Below are positions 32,901 to 42,478 of a stretch of DNA of 64,000 nt, piece by piece. The position numbers and the translations under genes were made by a program. Origin of the DNA: Nipponacmea schrenckii. Taxonomy: Eukaryota > Mollusca > Gastropoda > Lottiidae. Each line of letters begins with the position of its first letter. The first letter of the stretch is position 1. The notes below the pieces were generated by a model. It ran no database searches, was not told where the DNA came from, and saw only the letters and a program-made list of their open reading frames with translations. Where the stretch lies: NCBI GenBank assembly GCA_030562195.1, contig CM060202.1, positions 11,470,001-11,534,000 on the forward strand, read 5' to 3'.

Positions 32901-35900
32901 TTCAGAGCAGGATTACTTCTGTAACATCACATGATGCTGATGTTCGTAAACGGATGTCGTTTGCTAAATTAAAACAATGGATTCTGGGATCACCTGCTCC
33001 CATTTACATCTGAATACCATAACTGGCAAAGATGGAATATACTAATCCACGTCATCCAAAACTTCTCTCTTTTAAACTTACTATTGTACATTGGATAGCA
33101 GGATCTTGGTTCTTTGTGTTGGTAAATCAAAGCATCTGATACAACGTATAACCCGGTGTTCTGTCATATAGAAATTGAAAGATGAAACCATGTTTAAAAT
33201 AAAATTGAATTTATTCCCCTTTCTATAATCAAGATGCGGACGTTCGAATTCTTTACATACTCCAAAATACTTATGAATCAAACTTGCAATACTTAGACCA
33301 ACGGTATATAACATTATTTTGAAAAAAACGCACCCTGAACATATCTTCAACATCAGTACCGGATGTGAAGAAGGGGTATGGCCACCATATAGATGATCGT
33401 TTAGATCGCCTAGAAGCTTCACGTTTCTTTCTAAGCAAAGCTTCTCTTTTTTTCCTAAAAGCAATAATTCCACCACCGCGCCATGGTCCACCATAATATG
33501 GAGTGAATCCGCTATCCAGTTGACGAAGGAAATCTTGAACCTGCAATATATGTAGCATTATTTAAAGGTAAGGGTAAAAGTTTTTGTCTGATTCTGCTTT
33601 GTTGGTAGTTTTAACCTAACTGCCATTTTTCTAGAGACTTCCGGGGATTTGAAAATGACGATTCTGATGCGAGATATAATAAAGCTTCCAACCGATGACA
33701 ATGTGACCTGAACGTGATTTAACTAGCCTCGTCGTATCTAGTTTTAATGAAAGGCAGGTAAGTCATGCTTCAATTCCAACTCTAATACTCACGTCTTGAC
33801 TGTGGTCGTCTGAAGCTTCACCCAGTAAAGTTGTGCTCTTGTCTACAGCTACAGCATACACATTTGACCCCGTGTAAGCTTTAACAGCAAGGGTTGTTAC
33901 TGTTCCAGTCTTCACTTTTTTGGCATCGAACGCGAGTGAAACCTTGAGAATTAAACAAGACTAAATTAGTACTCTGTATTTCAAAACAAGATAAGTCTAT
34001 TAAAGGGTGCTATCACTGTAAAGGGTTGAAACTGGATCTGCATGACAAGTCGGCATGTCCCTAACCAGCAGCTTAAAATTGCCCTCAGTTGGATAGAAGC
34101 AGATTTTTAGTTGTCCGCATACTCTTCATCTACAACTTCGCTTTTCACCATTTGCATCGGACATTAAGGTTTTTTGTTTTGGTCTTATATGTATTTATTT
34201 CAATTTACAGCTGTCAGAAATTTTATGAAAGCAGTAAACATACCTTATTTTTGAAGACGCCATCGACATTGAATGATATGGCATCAGCCACAATTTCGTC
34301 ATTTTCAGCTCGAATGTAAGCAATTATTCTGAGTTTCGGTGCCATTAGACTTTCTATAGGGAGGACCAATGTTTGGACTTTTGCAACAGAGTTAAACTGT
34401 TCAAAACTTGACAATACAATTGATCCTCGGGACAAGATCTGAAAACAAAAACTCATTATAGTCAGTTTATTTATGCCGTTTGGTCTATGGATATTAAGGC
34501 TGCAGTGATAAAATGTAGTATTCTCTGTCTGAAAATATTTACTTATTATTTGCTACATCTGCCATTGCAATCTGTTTTCATTGCAAAACAATGTGTGTAT
34601 TTTCAGTTACAATAATACTACCTTTTTCTTTGCCTCTTTGACAGAATCTCCTTGATGTTGAATCTCTAACCTTAAGAAAACTAATGTTGATTGACTTTAA
34701 AGTTCTCTCGACAAAAACTCTTACCGTATAATATACCAGATCGAATCCTTTGGTAGCTTTGATGACAAATTCAGCATTTTGTCCCGAAGTCGGTTTTGGT
34801 GTTGTAAGAGTGAGTGACAGGAAGGTGTTGCTTGGAGATCTGAAAGCTGTTAACGTTTGTGAAACAGTAACATCTGCATCACCATCATACACAGCCTAAA
34901 ATTATCAAACATGAAACATTGATTATTTTTGGAAAAGTTGGTAAAAACCTTAATGTATTCGAAATAGTGATTGTCAATTCTACGTAAACAATACACGCTG
35001 ATCAGGGAAACTAATACCAGGACGTGGAATGAATCAGCTGTTTGGTGCATCTAACCACCATTGAAAGCTAGATTTTTTAAGTTCGCTATCGTTTTGAAGA
35101 TTTTTCAGCAAAGTAAAGCCAAACTAGATATACAAAACATATGATACATTCAAGTATCATTCAGATATTTGACGACTTTCATACCTTTAAAGTAACTTCT
35201 CTGGAATTTTCTTCTGTAACAAGCAAATCATATGGTACCAAACCATTTGCAGGAACATTGAGGGTTTTATTTGGCAGATCTTTATATTCGTATTCAGGAG
35301 ATTCACAATCTATTTGTGGATAAGGCAAAGCGATCATCCTTTCCATAACAGGTTCTAAGGGGACTGGTTCTCCGGGAACGGGCGCTGGTTTTGCATTTGG
35401 TGTAGTAGTAGGTTCCTTCTTAACTTCAGGTTTGATAATCTCAATTTTGACTCGACCAGTTACTGTGACTGTTTTGGGGTTTTGCACCGGTTTACCATCT
35501 TGTTGTCGTAATTCAATCTAAAATTTATAAACATTATATCTCTATGTATACATGAATGTGGAAATATTTTGGCATATGGATGTCAATTGTAATGCTATAC
35601 AATGCAAAAGGCTATGATGATAATTATATGCTATGATATAAAGACTACACAACGTAACGCGTAGTTTCACAGTATAACCCGTAGTTATGTCTTATTCGGC
35701 CACCTAAATTTAAAGATAAATGCAAGGATTTATATCCCTTAGTATCACCTATTGGCAATTTATTACTGTGCTTCTACTAATTGAATGCACGTCCGCAAAG
35801 CAGACTATGTAGACTTCTGAGAAGACCTTATAAATACATATCATGTAAACCACTTACGAAGAGTTTGTTGACGAATCCTGGTTTATAGTTCTGTGGATTC

Positions 35901-38900
35901 AGAGCAAAACTGATCTTTTCTCTGGTTCTAGAAATCGAGACTTGACTTGGCTGAGAGACATATTTGGCACCGGTTTCTTTATCAGTGACATTAACTTGAC
36001 CAACTATCGTTTTATAGGAAATAGAATTTCTGTAAGCTATTGTCTTTAATTCTGTCATTGCTATGGATACGGTTGCTTCTCCATTTTTATCAAGCTGAAA
36101 GAGATAACTATATCATTAATTAAAGAAAACGCCCGTGCTTCTCAATACAATACAAATTTCAGCATACAAGAACATTAACATACGTGCACAAAACGTATTC
36201 AAAATGAATGGAAATTGTACTAGTATATTTCCATGCTGTCAGCTGCAAAAAAAAACGACACATTGCAGCTGGTGAAAGTTGCTGTTTGAAACATTACCTG
36301 TATCTCATACATTAAATCAGGTTGTGTGACGTCTACATAACCATATTTTCCTGTAACTGGATCTTGTTGCCACTTTCTAGTAGCATACCAATCTACTTTG
36401 ATTCTAAGTTCAGCAAGACCGCTTACAGGTTTACCAAATGTATACCTGTAAATGTTTGAAACATCTTTGTTAATGTATTTTTCACAATTAAGTGCATAAA
36501 GCTCATGAAAACCTAGTAACGCTTTGGTACATTCGTTATTTCAGCGTCCCTTACTACCAATATTATGGTGCCGATCAGGAGCAGTAAAGTTATATTGACT
36601 TACTGTGAGGAGACTTTCACTGTTATGGTTGTATCCTTTTCACTGACAACTGATGGCATAATGACTTTAGCTTCAGCCTTTGGTAAGACTAAAACATGAA
36701 ATAAATAAAATATTACCAATAAAGGCGTCAGATTGACCTTGCAATTTCCCTAGATATATATTGAAATGCATAGCCAATTCATCTTGTTATATGTTAATCA
36801 GTAAGATTGAAGGTTAGTTTGGGTCGAAACCTTGACGTAACATATAGAAGCTTCATTTTTTTTTATAAAAGAAAAGCAATATTCGTAAAGAATGTGAGTG
36901 TGTGAAAGTGTCACTTGCCATATTTTTCAATTTTGAAAGTTTGAATATGATCTGATCCCTGAAAAAAATAAAAGTAGAAATTGAATACATTGAATTTTAG
37001 TGCATTATTTCACAGATGTGAGTAATTCTTATAAATTGAAATGTAGGGTCAAGAATCTTACGCTTTTAATAATATGTTCAATACAGACAGATATTGAAGT
37101 TGAAGTGAAGTTCAAAAGAGTATTCCAATCTTACCTTGGTTGAAGCTTTAATCTGCCATGTTCCAAATATCGGTTCGCTGGACAGATTCAATTCATTTTC
37201 AACAACACCATAAGAATCACCGTTTGAGGTGAACAATTGAATCTTGTTATTTCTAGGATCCTGGATGAACAATTCTAAACAATTTAGGGTTTTTTAGGGA
37301 GAGGGGGCTGGGGTGTTGTTAAACTTTTCAAAGAAGGTTAAATTTAACTCTATCAGACGTTTGCTCTTCTTAAAATAGAATTAACCTCTATCAGTGTTAT
37401 GCTTTATGAGAAATATGTATCCATAGAAAGAAGGTGTCCAAAAGAACCGCTTGACTACTCCCACCTCTTACGTCTCAAGAGCTTTTTCTCAAAGTACTAA
37501 ATATGGTTGACATACTTCAAAATGTATTGTAATTAAAACACAATTCTATACTTACAGTAACAGTCACCTCAAATGTATCTTTTACTGCTTGTAAATCAGG
37601 CTTCACACCAAAAACACGATATTTAACTGTTAAAGAAATAAATGAAATATGATTTTATCGGTACAGAAAATGAAATATGATTCTATCGGTACAGTTATCT
37701 TTATGAAACATATTAAATGACGATTAGTATACAGTGTAGTCAGCATGTATTTCCTGTTGAAAAATCAATATAAGTTGGTAGAAACGAATGGCTTAGTTAA
37801 CCATTTTTTAAGATCTCGTTACATATTCTTCATTCGAACTGCTCAAAATCGAAGCATTCAAACATTTTTGCTATTTCTAATTTCCCTCTCTACGGCAAAG
37901 GCATTGTAAACTCAATTCGATTCCTCAAAGAAGTCATTCGGTTTCACGTTGCTCTTCTTCTGCAAATTGTCGACATTATGTCGGTTCATAAGAAAGGTCT
38001 GATTAGTATGCATAGTTCAAGTACCTGTCTGTCCTGGTTTATACAGTTTTTTGTCCGTTTGAATGATAATTTCCAGGTTTTTTTTGTTGAAATTCAAATA
38101 TTGTCTATCAGTAAAGTTTGCTCCACCAGTCCCTGTGACTTTTATATAATAACTTTTCCATGTTAAATCACATGGTGGCTGCAATACAAATTATCCTATT
38201 TACCATACAGTATACACTAATGCAGTAAAAATACCAAAATGTGTTATTTGCTATAGAACTATGGTCAAACAAATATTTATTAGCTTAATAAAACGCTTTT
38301 CCAAACAAGTTATGTAAAATGTGACGTCAATTTGAATTTTGAAAGCAGGTGATCATAACATGGTTCAGGGACATTGTTTATAATATCTAGCTTACCGTCA
38401 TTGTTATCTTTCTTGTAGTTTCTGAAAAGAAATATATTAATTACTATTATACAACAGACTGTTATACATGATAAGTGTCAGTACTACAGTATGCAACTTA
38501 GATTAGTTGAAGCGTGTAGATATTGGTAACCCACAGAACATCTAATAAAATTCGACGAATTCAACATAAACGAAACGACGATATCATAAAAGGTGACTAT
38601 ACAGTATATTGACTGGGATAAACTTGATGATCGCAGATTTAAAGAATAGTAACGATTACATGGCCTAAGCTTCCCTTATCGTCAATAATAGTTACATGCC
38701 CCAAAATGTCAGTCTGATATATCCACCAAAATAAACTAACAACCATGGCAGATATATATCTTTTCCTATATATATCATTAAACTTACTTATATTCACAGG
38801 TTTACTTGCAACAACCACTGTAGGGTCATTTGAGCTACCATGCTCAATTTGAGCTGTTAAGGTATAAGATGCTTTGCCTAATGCACGGGCACTAAATGTA

Positions 38901-39519
38901 TAGGGTGTGCATGGTCGGAAGCTTTTTGGTAATAAAACCATATATTTGGCATCATTTACACATCTGGAAAGAAAAGTTGTAATTGATTAGAAAGAAAAAA
39001 CAATTTTGTATTACAGTACTTGCGACAAATCTAATGAAGAGGCTCAAAATTTCAGATATTTTAGTAGTACCGGTATGTTATTTTGACTGTTGTATATATT
39101 TAAGATTCTTGGTATATACTTCTTGATAAGATGATAAGCGGGAATGGTAGGGACCTGCCCAGTCTGCCTTGGTACACTTCGCTTACCCATACGTAAAAAC
39201 AGTTGTTTAAGAGTAATATTGAAGCCATACATTTCCTGATTTTTTCTGAAGGATACTACTCGGATCTGGAGGATTTGCCAAGAACCAGAATTTTCAACCA
39301 GATGTAGTTCAATTGACGCTTTGCTTTTGAGGAAAAAGTGAAAGTGGCCGAGTAGTATCCTTCAGAAAATATCAGGAAATGTATGGCTTCAATATTGATT
39401 GAATATTGAGTATCGAATCCCATAAGAGAAATGAACATAAAATAATTAAGATACTTACTGAGACGTGGTTATCACAGCAACCGAGAAGAGATAAGGATAG
39501 TAGGCAATTGAACCCCATT
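21933..39519 (-). CDS. Thioester-containing alpha-2-macroglobulin-like protein (TEP/A2M), whole gene
   Basis: Joining 34 exon positions gives 4,587 in-frame coding bases (about 1,528 residues) with every splice phase compatible, within the 1,400-1,700 usual for the family. A2M-type thioester proteins trap proteases or tag microbes through an internal Cys-Gln thioester. Family marks seen in order: [28 protein letters not shown], bait region, FPETx[52 protein letters not shown] and a C-terminal receptor-binding domain. There is no six-Cys anaphylatoxin domain and no NTR domain, so it is not a C3/C4/C5. The exon holding the initiator Met was not found: the first traced exon starts in phase with an acceptor. 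A young LTR element sits in the intron between 22780 and 26629. Exons are listed in the sub-entries. Confidence 0.93.
22816..23275 (+). repeat. 5' LTR (460 bp)
   Basis: It begins TGTAGTATGATG and ends GGGACGCTAGA. A TATA-like TATAAAT lies at 23094-23100 and an AATAAA at 23218-23223, giving a plausible U3-R-U5 order. The ends do not carry the canonical CA. Confidence 0.9.
23277..23296 (+). other. Primer-binding site, tRNA-Phe-like
   Basis: TGGTGCCGAAGACCAGGATT starts one base after the 5' LTR. The first ten bases are complementary to the 3' end of metazoan tRNA-Phe (ending TTCGGCACCA) as I remember it, and most of the next ten also agree. The tRNA assignment rests on recall and should be tested against the species' tRNA set. 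Confidence 0.55.
23673..23951 (+). pseudogene. Gag N-terminal stub of the LTR element
   Basis: A true ATG at 23673 begins [40 protein letters not shown] follows, which is how capsid N-termini of Gypsy-type Gag proteins read (a short arm, then F-x-G and W-x-x-x-x-E/D). After DDERLRN the sequence no longer resembles Gag and ends at a stop at 23951, at about 93 residues, where several hundred are expected. The deletion junction lies near 23870. The 5' leader (23297-23672) contains short repeats of AATCCAGAAGT. Confidence 0.65.
24449..25522 (+). pseudogene. Env-like membrane glycoprotein ORF, lacking its own ATG
   Basis: The frame is open from 24449 and codes about 337 residues from 24509 (a TTG) to a stop at 25522. 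It has scattered Cys and several N-glycosylation sites (NNIT, NISK), a GRKK-type basic spot, and a C-terminal membrane segment [20 protein letters not shown] followed by a basic [12 protein letters not shown] and a Pro-rich tail. This is the layout of the membrane-anchored part of a retroelement Env. No signal peptide and no in-frame ATG appear before the membrane segment. A CACGTACCAG acceptor-like site sits just upstream at about 24505. Either env is expressed by splicing from an upstream ATG or its N-terminus was lost in the deletion. Confidence 0.6.
25855..26314 (+). repeat. 3' LTR (460 bp)
   Basis: The same length and, by eye, the same sequence as the 5' LTR. It is followed directly by the AAGT target duplication. 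The bases just before it (GGCCCCCGGAGTGA region) do not form an obvious long polypurine tract. Confidence 0.9.
27136..30598 (-). CDS. TEP/A2M exons for CUB region and thioester domain
   Basis: Exons in order: 30497-30598, 30166-30294, 29902-30043, 29321-29497, 28987-29068, 28659-28815, 28292-28363, 27984-28149, 27629-27840, 27136-27285. The thioester motif is in 29321-29497 ([19 protein letters not shown]), with Cys and Gln both present. Exon 28987-29068 carries [15 protein letters not shown]. Exon 28659-28815 carries [20 protein letters not shown], where the His aligns with the catalytic His of complement C3. That predicts a fast-reacting, ester-forming thioester. Exon 27629-27840 ends GGFSTSQ and the next begins [13 protein letters not shown]. 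The thioester-domain helices are complete. Confidence 0.92.
31353..33942 (-). CDS. TEP/A2M exons for MG6, bait region and MG7
   Basis: Exons in order: 33793-33942, 33334-33540, 33082-33160, then either 32568-32715 or 32374-32509 (alternative bait exons), 31725-31848, 31353-31466. The 33334-33540 exon has a basic cluster with three R-x-K-R sites upstream of TDVEDMF. Exon 33082-33160 reads [19 protein letters not shown], aligning with the segment before the A2M bait region. Exon 31725-31848 gives [16 protein letters not shown] and exon 31353-31466 gives [21 protein letters not shown], both hallmark MG7 blocks. All junction phases agree. Confidence 0.9.
32374..32509 (-). CDS. TEP/A2M bait exon, version B (alternative)
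   Basis: A 136-base exon with the same entry and exit phases as version A, acceptor ATTTTCAG and donor GTTAGT. It encodes [18 protein letters not shown], then VGVENEVST and [13 protein letters not shown]. The conserved RSFFPET block is shared with version A, and the bait part is entirely different (Ser/Asn/Arg-rich). The intron between the two exons is only 58 bases. Joining A to B would break the frame, so one or the other must be used. Confidence 0.88.
32568..32715 (-). CDS. TEP/A2M bait exon, version A
   Basis: A 148-base exon entering in phase 1 and leaving in phase 2. The acceptor TTTTTAG lies just above 32715 and the donor GTTAGA just below 32568. It encodes [17 protein letters not shown], then [14 protein letters not shown] and [12 protein letters not shown]. 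The N-terminal part is rich in Met, Ala and Gly and would be the protease-accessible bait. The FPETxIWD block is the conserved start of the next macroglobulin module. Compared with version B it has Phe for Trp in FPETW. Confidence 0.9.
34244..39519 (-). CDS. TEP/A2M exons for signal peptide remainder and MG1-MG5
   Basis: Exons in transcript order: 39459-39519, 38788-38963, 38396-38421, 38025-38178, 37552-37626, 37135-37274, 36919-36958, 36604-36688, 36298-36445, 35858-36094, 35185-35517, 34725-34895, 34244-34438. The first encodes a hydrophobic [24 protein letters not shown] stretch, probably the core of the signal peptide; its Met lies in an unseen upstream exon. MG1 follows ([12 protein letters not shown]), then the MG1/MG2 junction [11 protein letters not shown]. 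The 26-base exon at 38396-38421 is a micro-exon. The exon at 36919-36958 ends at a GC donor (GCAAGT), and phase demands this choice. Exon 35185-35517 contains a Pro/Thr/Lys-rich insert (around [16 protein letters not shown]) not typical of MG domains. Confidence 0.88.
39215..39396. repeat. Intronic inverted repeat, 49-bp arms
   Basis: Arms 39215-39263 and 39348-39396 are reverse complements with about one mismatch, starting AATATTGAAGCCATACATTT and separated by 84 bases. The repeat lies in the TEP intron between exons 39459-39519 and 38788-38963. It would form a strong hairpin in the pre-mRNA. Confidence 0.85.
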
Positions 39520-39735
39520 CTGAAATAAAATGGGAAAAATTTACCACGGCTGCTCATTATAACAGAGAAATGGCTTTAACATTTAGCTTTGTCCGAAAAA
39601 AAAAACAGCTGTCATTTCATAACACTTAGTGTGCATCCTTATATTAAAAAAGCATTAATGTCAATACCAATCAAATGTTTCTAATTACGTATCGGATGAT
39701 AATGTTTTCGATATTGCAAAAATAATAGAGAGCCA

Positions 39736-40460
39736 ATGTATCGGAAAAAGGACCAGGCAGTTCTCCAAACATGGTCGATCCCCATGGAAGAGATTAATGT
39801 TCAGATTAATGTAACGGTCATTGACAGTTTTAATCGGCCTATTTGCAAGGAAACTAATTTAGCTTATATTATGTACAACTTCCTGCTTCATCGTTTTATT
39901 TATAATTCTATTCGAAACCAATGGCTTACTCATATTATTAAAAATATACTTGATTATCTGTTATCTAGACCATTAAATAATAAATATTCTCTGGATTAAA
40001 TATAGTGTTCAACAATTACTAATTGATCGATTCTCGCAAAAATAGCACAATGGCCTATAAAACTCCCCCCAAAACATGAACAATAGAATTTTAAAACATA
40101 AACTAGAACTGGATCCATACTTATTAAATATAAATGAAAGAAATAATGTACTTTTATGTAAATTCCAGACATCTAATATACCACTATCCATAGAAACTGG
40201 AAAATGATTTTACATAGAAAACGTAAAGAGAGAACGTGCCACTATATGTTAAAGACAAGGTATTGGAGACGAATATCATAACATTGTTCTTTCCAATACA
40301 TCCCAACTATATATAAATATTAAAATAATAGTATAGCTTTCTCGAACACATTTAACTCCAAACAGTGCAGCAGACTTGTGCTATTTTATTAATACCATTG
40401 TGCAAGATTTTTTATCCTGGCCATATACAACTGTTATAATCGTTCCACATTAATTTTGAT
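39736..40460 (+). pseudogene. C-terminal fragment of a LINE ORF2
   Basis: Across shifted frames I read NQWLTHIIKNILD, then DPYLLNINERNNVLLCKF, QTSNIPLSIETGKW, and after it a RERATIC...GDEYH block near 40225-40285. LINE ORF2 tails of the L1/Tx1/RTE type commonly show NxPIExGRW, then C-x-x-C and GDEYH before the end. Several stops and frame changes are present. It lies just upstream of the first traced TEP exon, in the opposite direction. From 40461 to 41602 I see nothing further. Confidence 0.6.
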
Positions 40461-41911
40461 GACGTTTATATTATTTATACTTATATAATTCAAATACATA
40501 TTATTGATTTGTATTTGTGTATTTAATTGAATTGCTTATTTTGTTTACCTATTATGTCACATCGTAGCAGCAGATCTTTTCTTAAAAATTCTGTACTGTT
40601 CTGTTCATAAAATTGCTAAATTCAATATAATATGGTCTTTTTTGATGGACAATGTTTAAATCTTTGAATACTAAAATGTCAAATCATTATAAGAGGTATT
40701 GATTTACAATTAAAATGCCAAATATTGTGATTTAAATAAAGGAAACAGATTGGAAGTAATTCTGTTATACGACATTTATTGACCTTTATGTACAAAATTA
40801 TTTAATAAGATTATGTAGAATTTAGGACTTTCTATATTTTGCTTCATACAGCATTAAAATTTAAAAAAAAAATACATGTCACTACTACCCAATTCCGGCG
40901 CCATAAATCTTACAAATAAAATTTGGGAAAATCGTGTCAAGTCAAGTTTATGTTTTTTAAAAAAAAGCAACTTTATATCTTTCTTGCCCATATAATTTCA
41001 TGGTTTTGCACTGAAATTCATTTGGACTATTTTCACTTTTCATAATCTTTGTCCTTAACCTCCGCTCCTCTAGATTGTGATATACTATGCTGAAATTGGA
41101 GTATAAAACTTTTCGAAGGAAAATATATAGCGCATCGATTTGTATATTTCTCGACCAAAACCTGTCTGAACAACAATTGTGAATGAGTTCAATGAATAAG
41201 GTATGTAGCATATGACCATGAGTATGAACACAGTGATTGAATTGTGTAACATATTGTTATTGGTACAATAATGGAAAAAAAAACTAAATAAAAAGTCATT
41301 AAATGGCCGTTCTTTGGTCCGAATGAATATAGTTGTAAAAACCTGTAAGTTACCATATGTCGTCTTTAATTCTAAGTGTGCATTTTTTCGGCTCTTATAA
41401 TATTTCCAAATTTCTTCACTGCCATTGCTGAGTGTTCATTTTGCTATTAGGATTTTATCATTTATAACAACAGGTACTTTAGTACCCATATGTAAACTTT
41501 AGTCGTACTTATGCTTTGCTTGGATCTATTTTACGAGTTATATAGCTTAATGTAAAATCATAAATTTCCAAAAACTTTGTACTGGACTGCACAAATTTCA
41601 AAATTACTCCGGTTTTTTTTTTTTTTGTTTAAACATATTTTATTCAATATGAAAAGGATTGGGGAACAGGCTGGGCCTATATCACCCCTCTCCCATTTAC
41701 AACATAGCTATACATTATAACAAATATAAATTATGTACATATATACATACATGTCACACATGTCATACAACACACCTCCCCAACAACAAATTACTTTGTT
41801 ATTAAAGAAGTGTGCCACATCCCATAATAAATCTCCCGTGTTATAATGCGATATAAATATATAAATATAAATGTGATAAATATAAATAATAAAATTGCTC
41901 AAGTAGTAATG

Positions 41912-42478
41912 TCAAAACCTTCTGCTGAGATGAATAAATGTATGGACTGCTTTAAAGATAAGTGTGGATTCGATTAAATTGTCTGTGCCATTTAAAAGTT
42001 TATGTATGGTTCGGTTATGCGGTTCAATGTTTAGGATACTTTGATTGCGTGCAGCTGAATGTGAGGGGCAATACAGAAGGTAATGTTCACTATCTTCAAA
42101 TCGATGACAGCAACCGCAAACAGGGCTGTCTGACACATGACGCAAGAATTTATGGCCGTTTAGATCACTACAGGAGAGACGCAGGCGACAATGTATGATT
42201 TGATTTTGACGGAGTCCAAATAAAAATGATTGTGGTGGTTTTGTGTCATATTCGGATAGTTTATGTTTAAAAGAGCTGATGGAGGTTGATGATTTAATTG
42301 TGTCTGGAAGCTTATTCCATTTTTTTATTGCTGATGGTATGAAAGATTTTGAAAATAATTTGGTTCTATGGGAAAATTGGTTAAGATCGTTGCTTCGTCT
42401 GAGGTCGTATGGAGTTTCGTGCTGAGTGATTAAATCGGATAAGTAAGAAGGGGTAAGACCATAAAGTATTTTAAACAT
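41912..42478 (-). pseudogene. LINE ORF2 C-terminal part, out of frame
   Basis: The frame continues from the +1 position with MFKILYGLTPSYLSDLI, then a segment with RNDLNQFSHRTKLF-like order and KKWNKLPDTIKSS. A Cys/His block (CGCCHRFEDSEHYLLYCP) then follows, typical of the ORF2 C-terminus in Jockey-superfamily elements. It ends at 41912 shortly after FIHLSRRF. It belongs to the same ORF2 and is separated only by the frameshift near 42480. Confidence 0.85.

Noticed and set aside
39736..39999. First exon or divergent neighbour gene of TEP
   Set aside because: The protein fits the C-terminal tail of a LINE ORF2 when the following frames are read, and it is on the opposite strand.
41708..41902. 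Short Tyr/Ile-rich minus-strand ORF
   Set aside because: It is translation of the AT microsatellite in the LINE 3' UTR.
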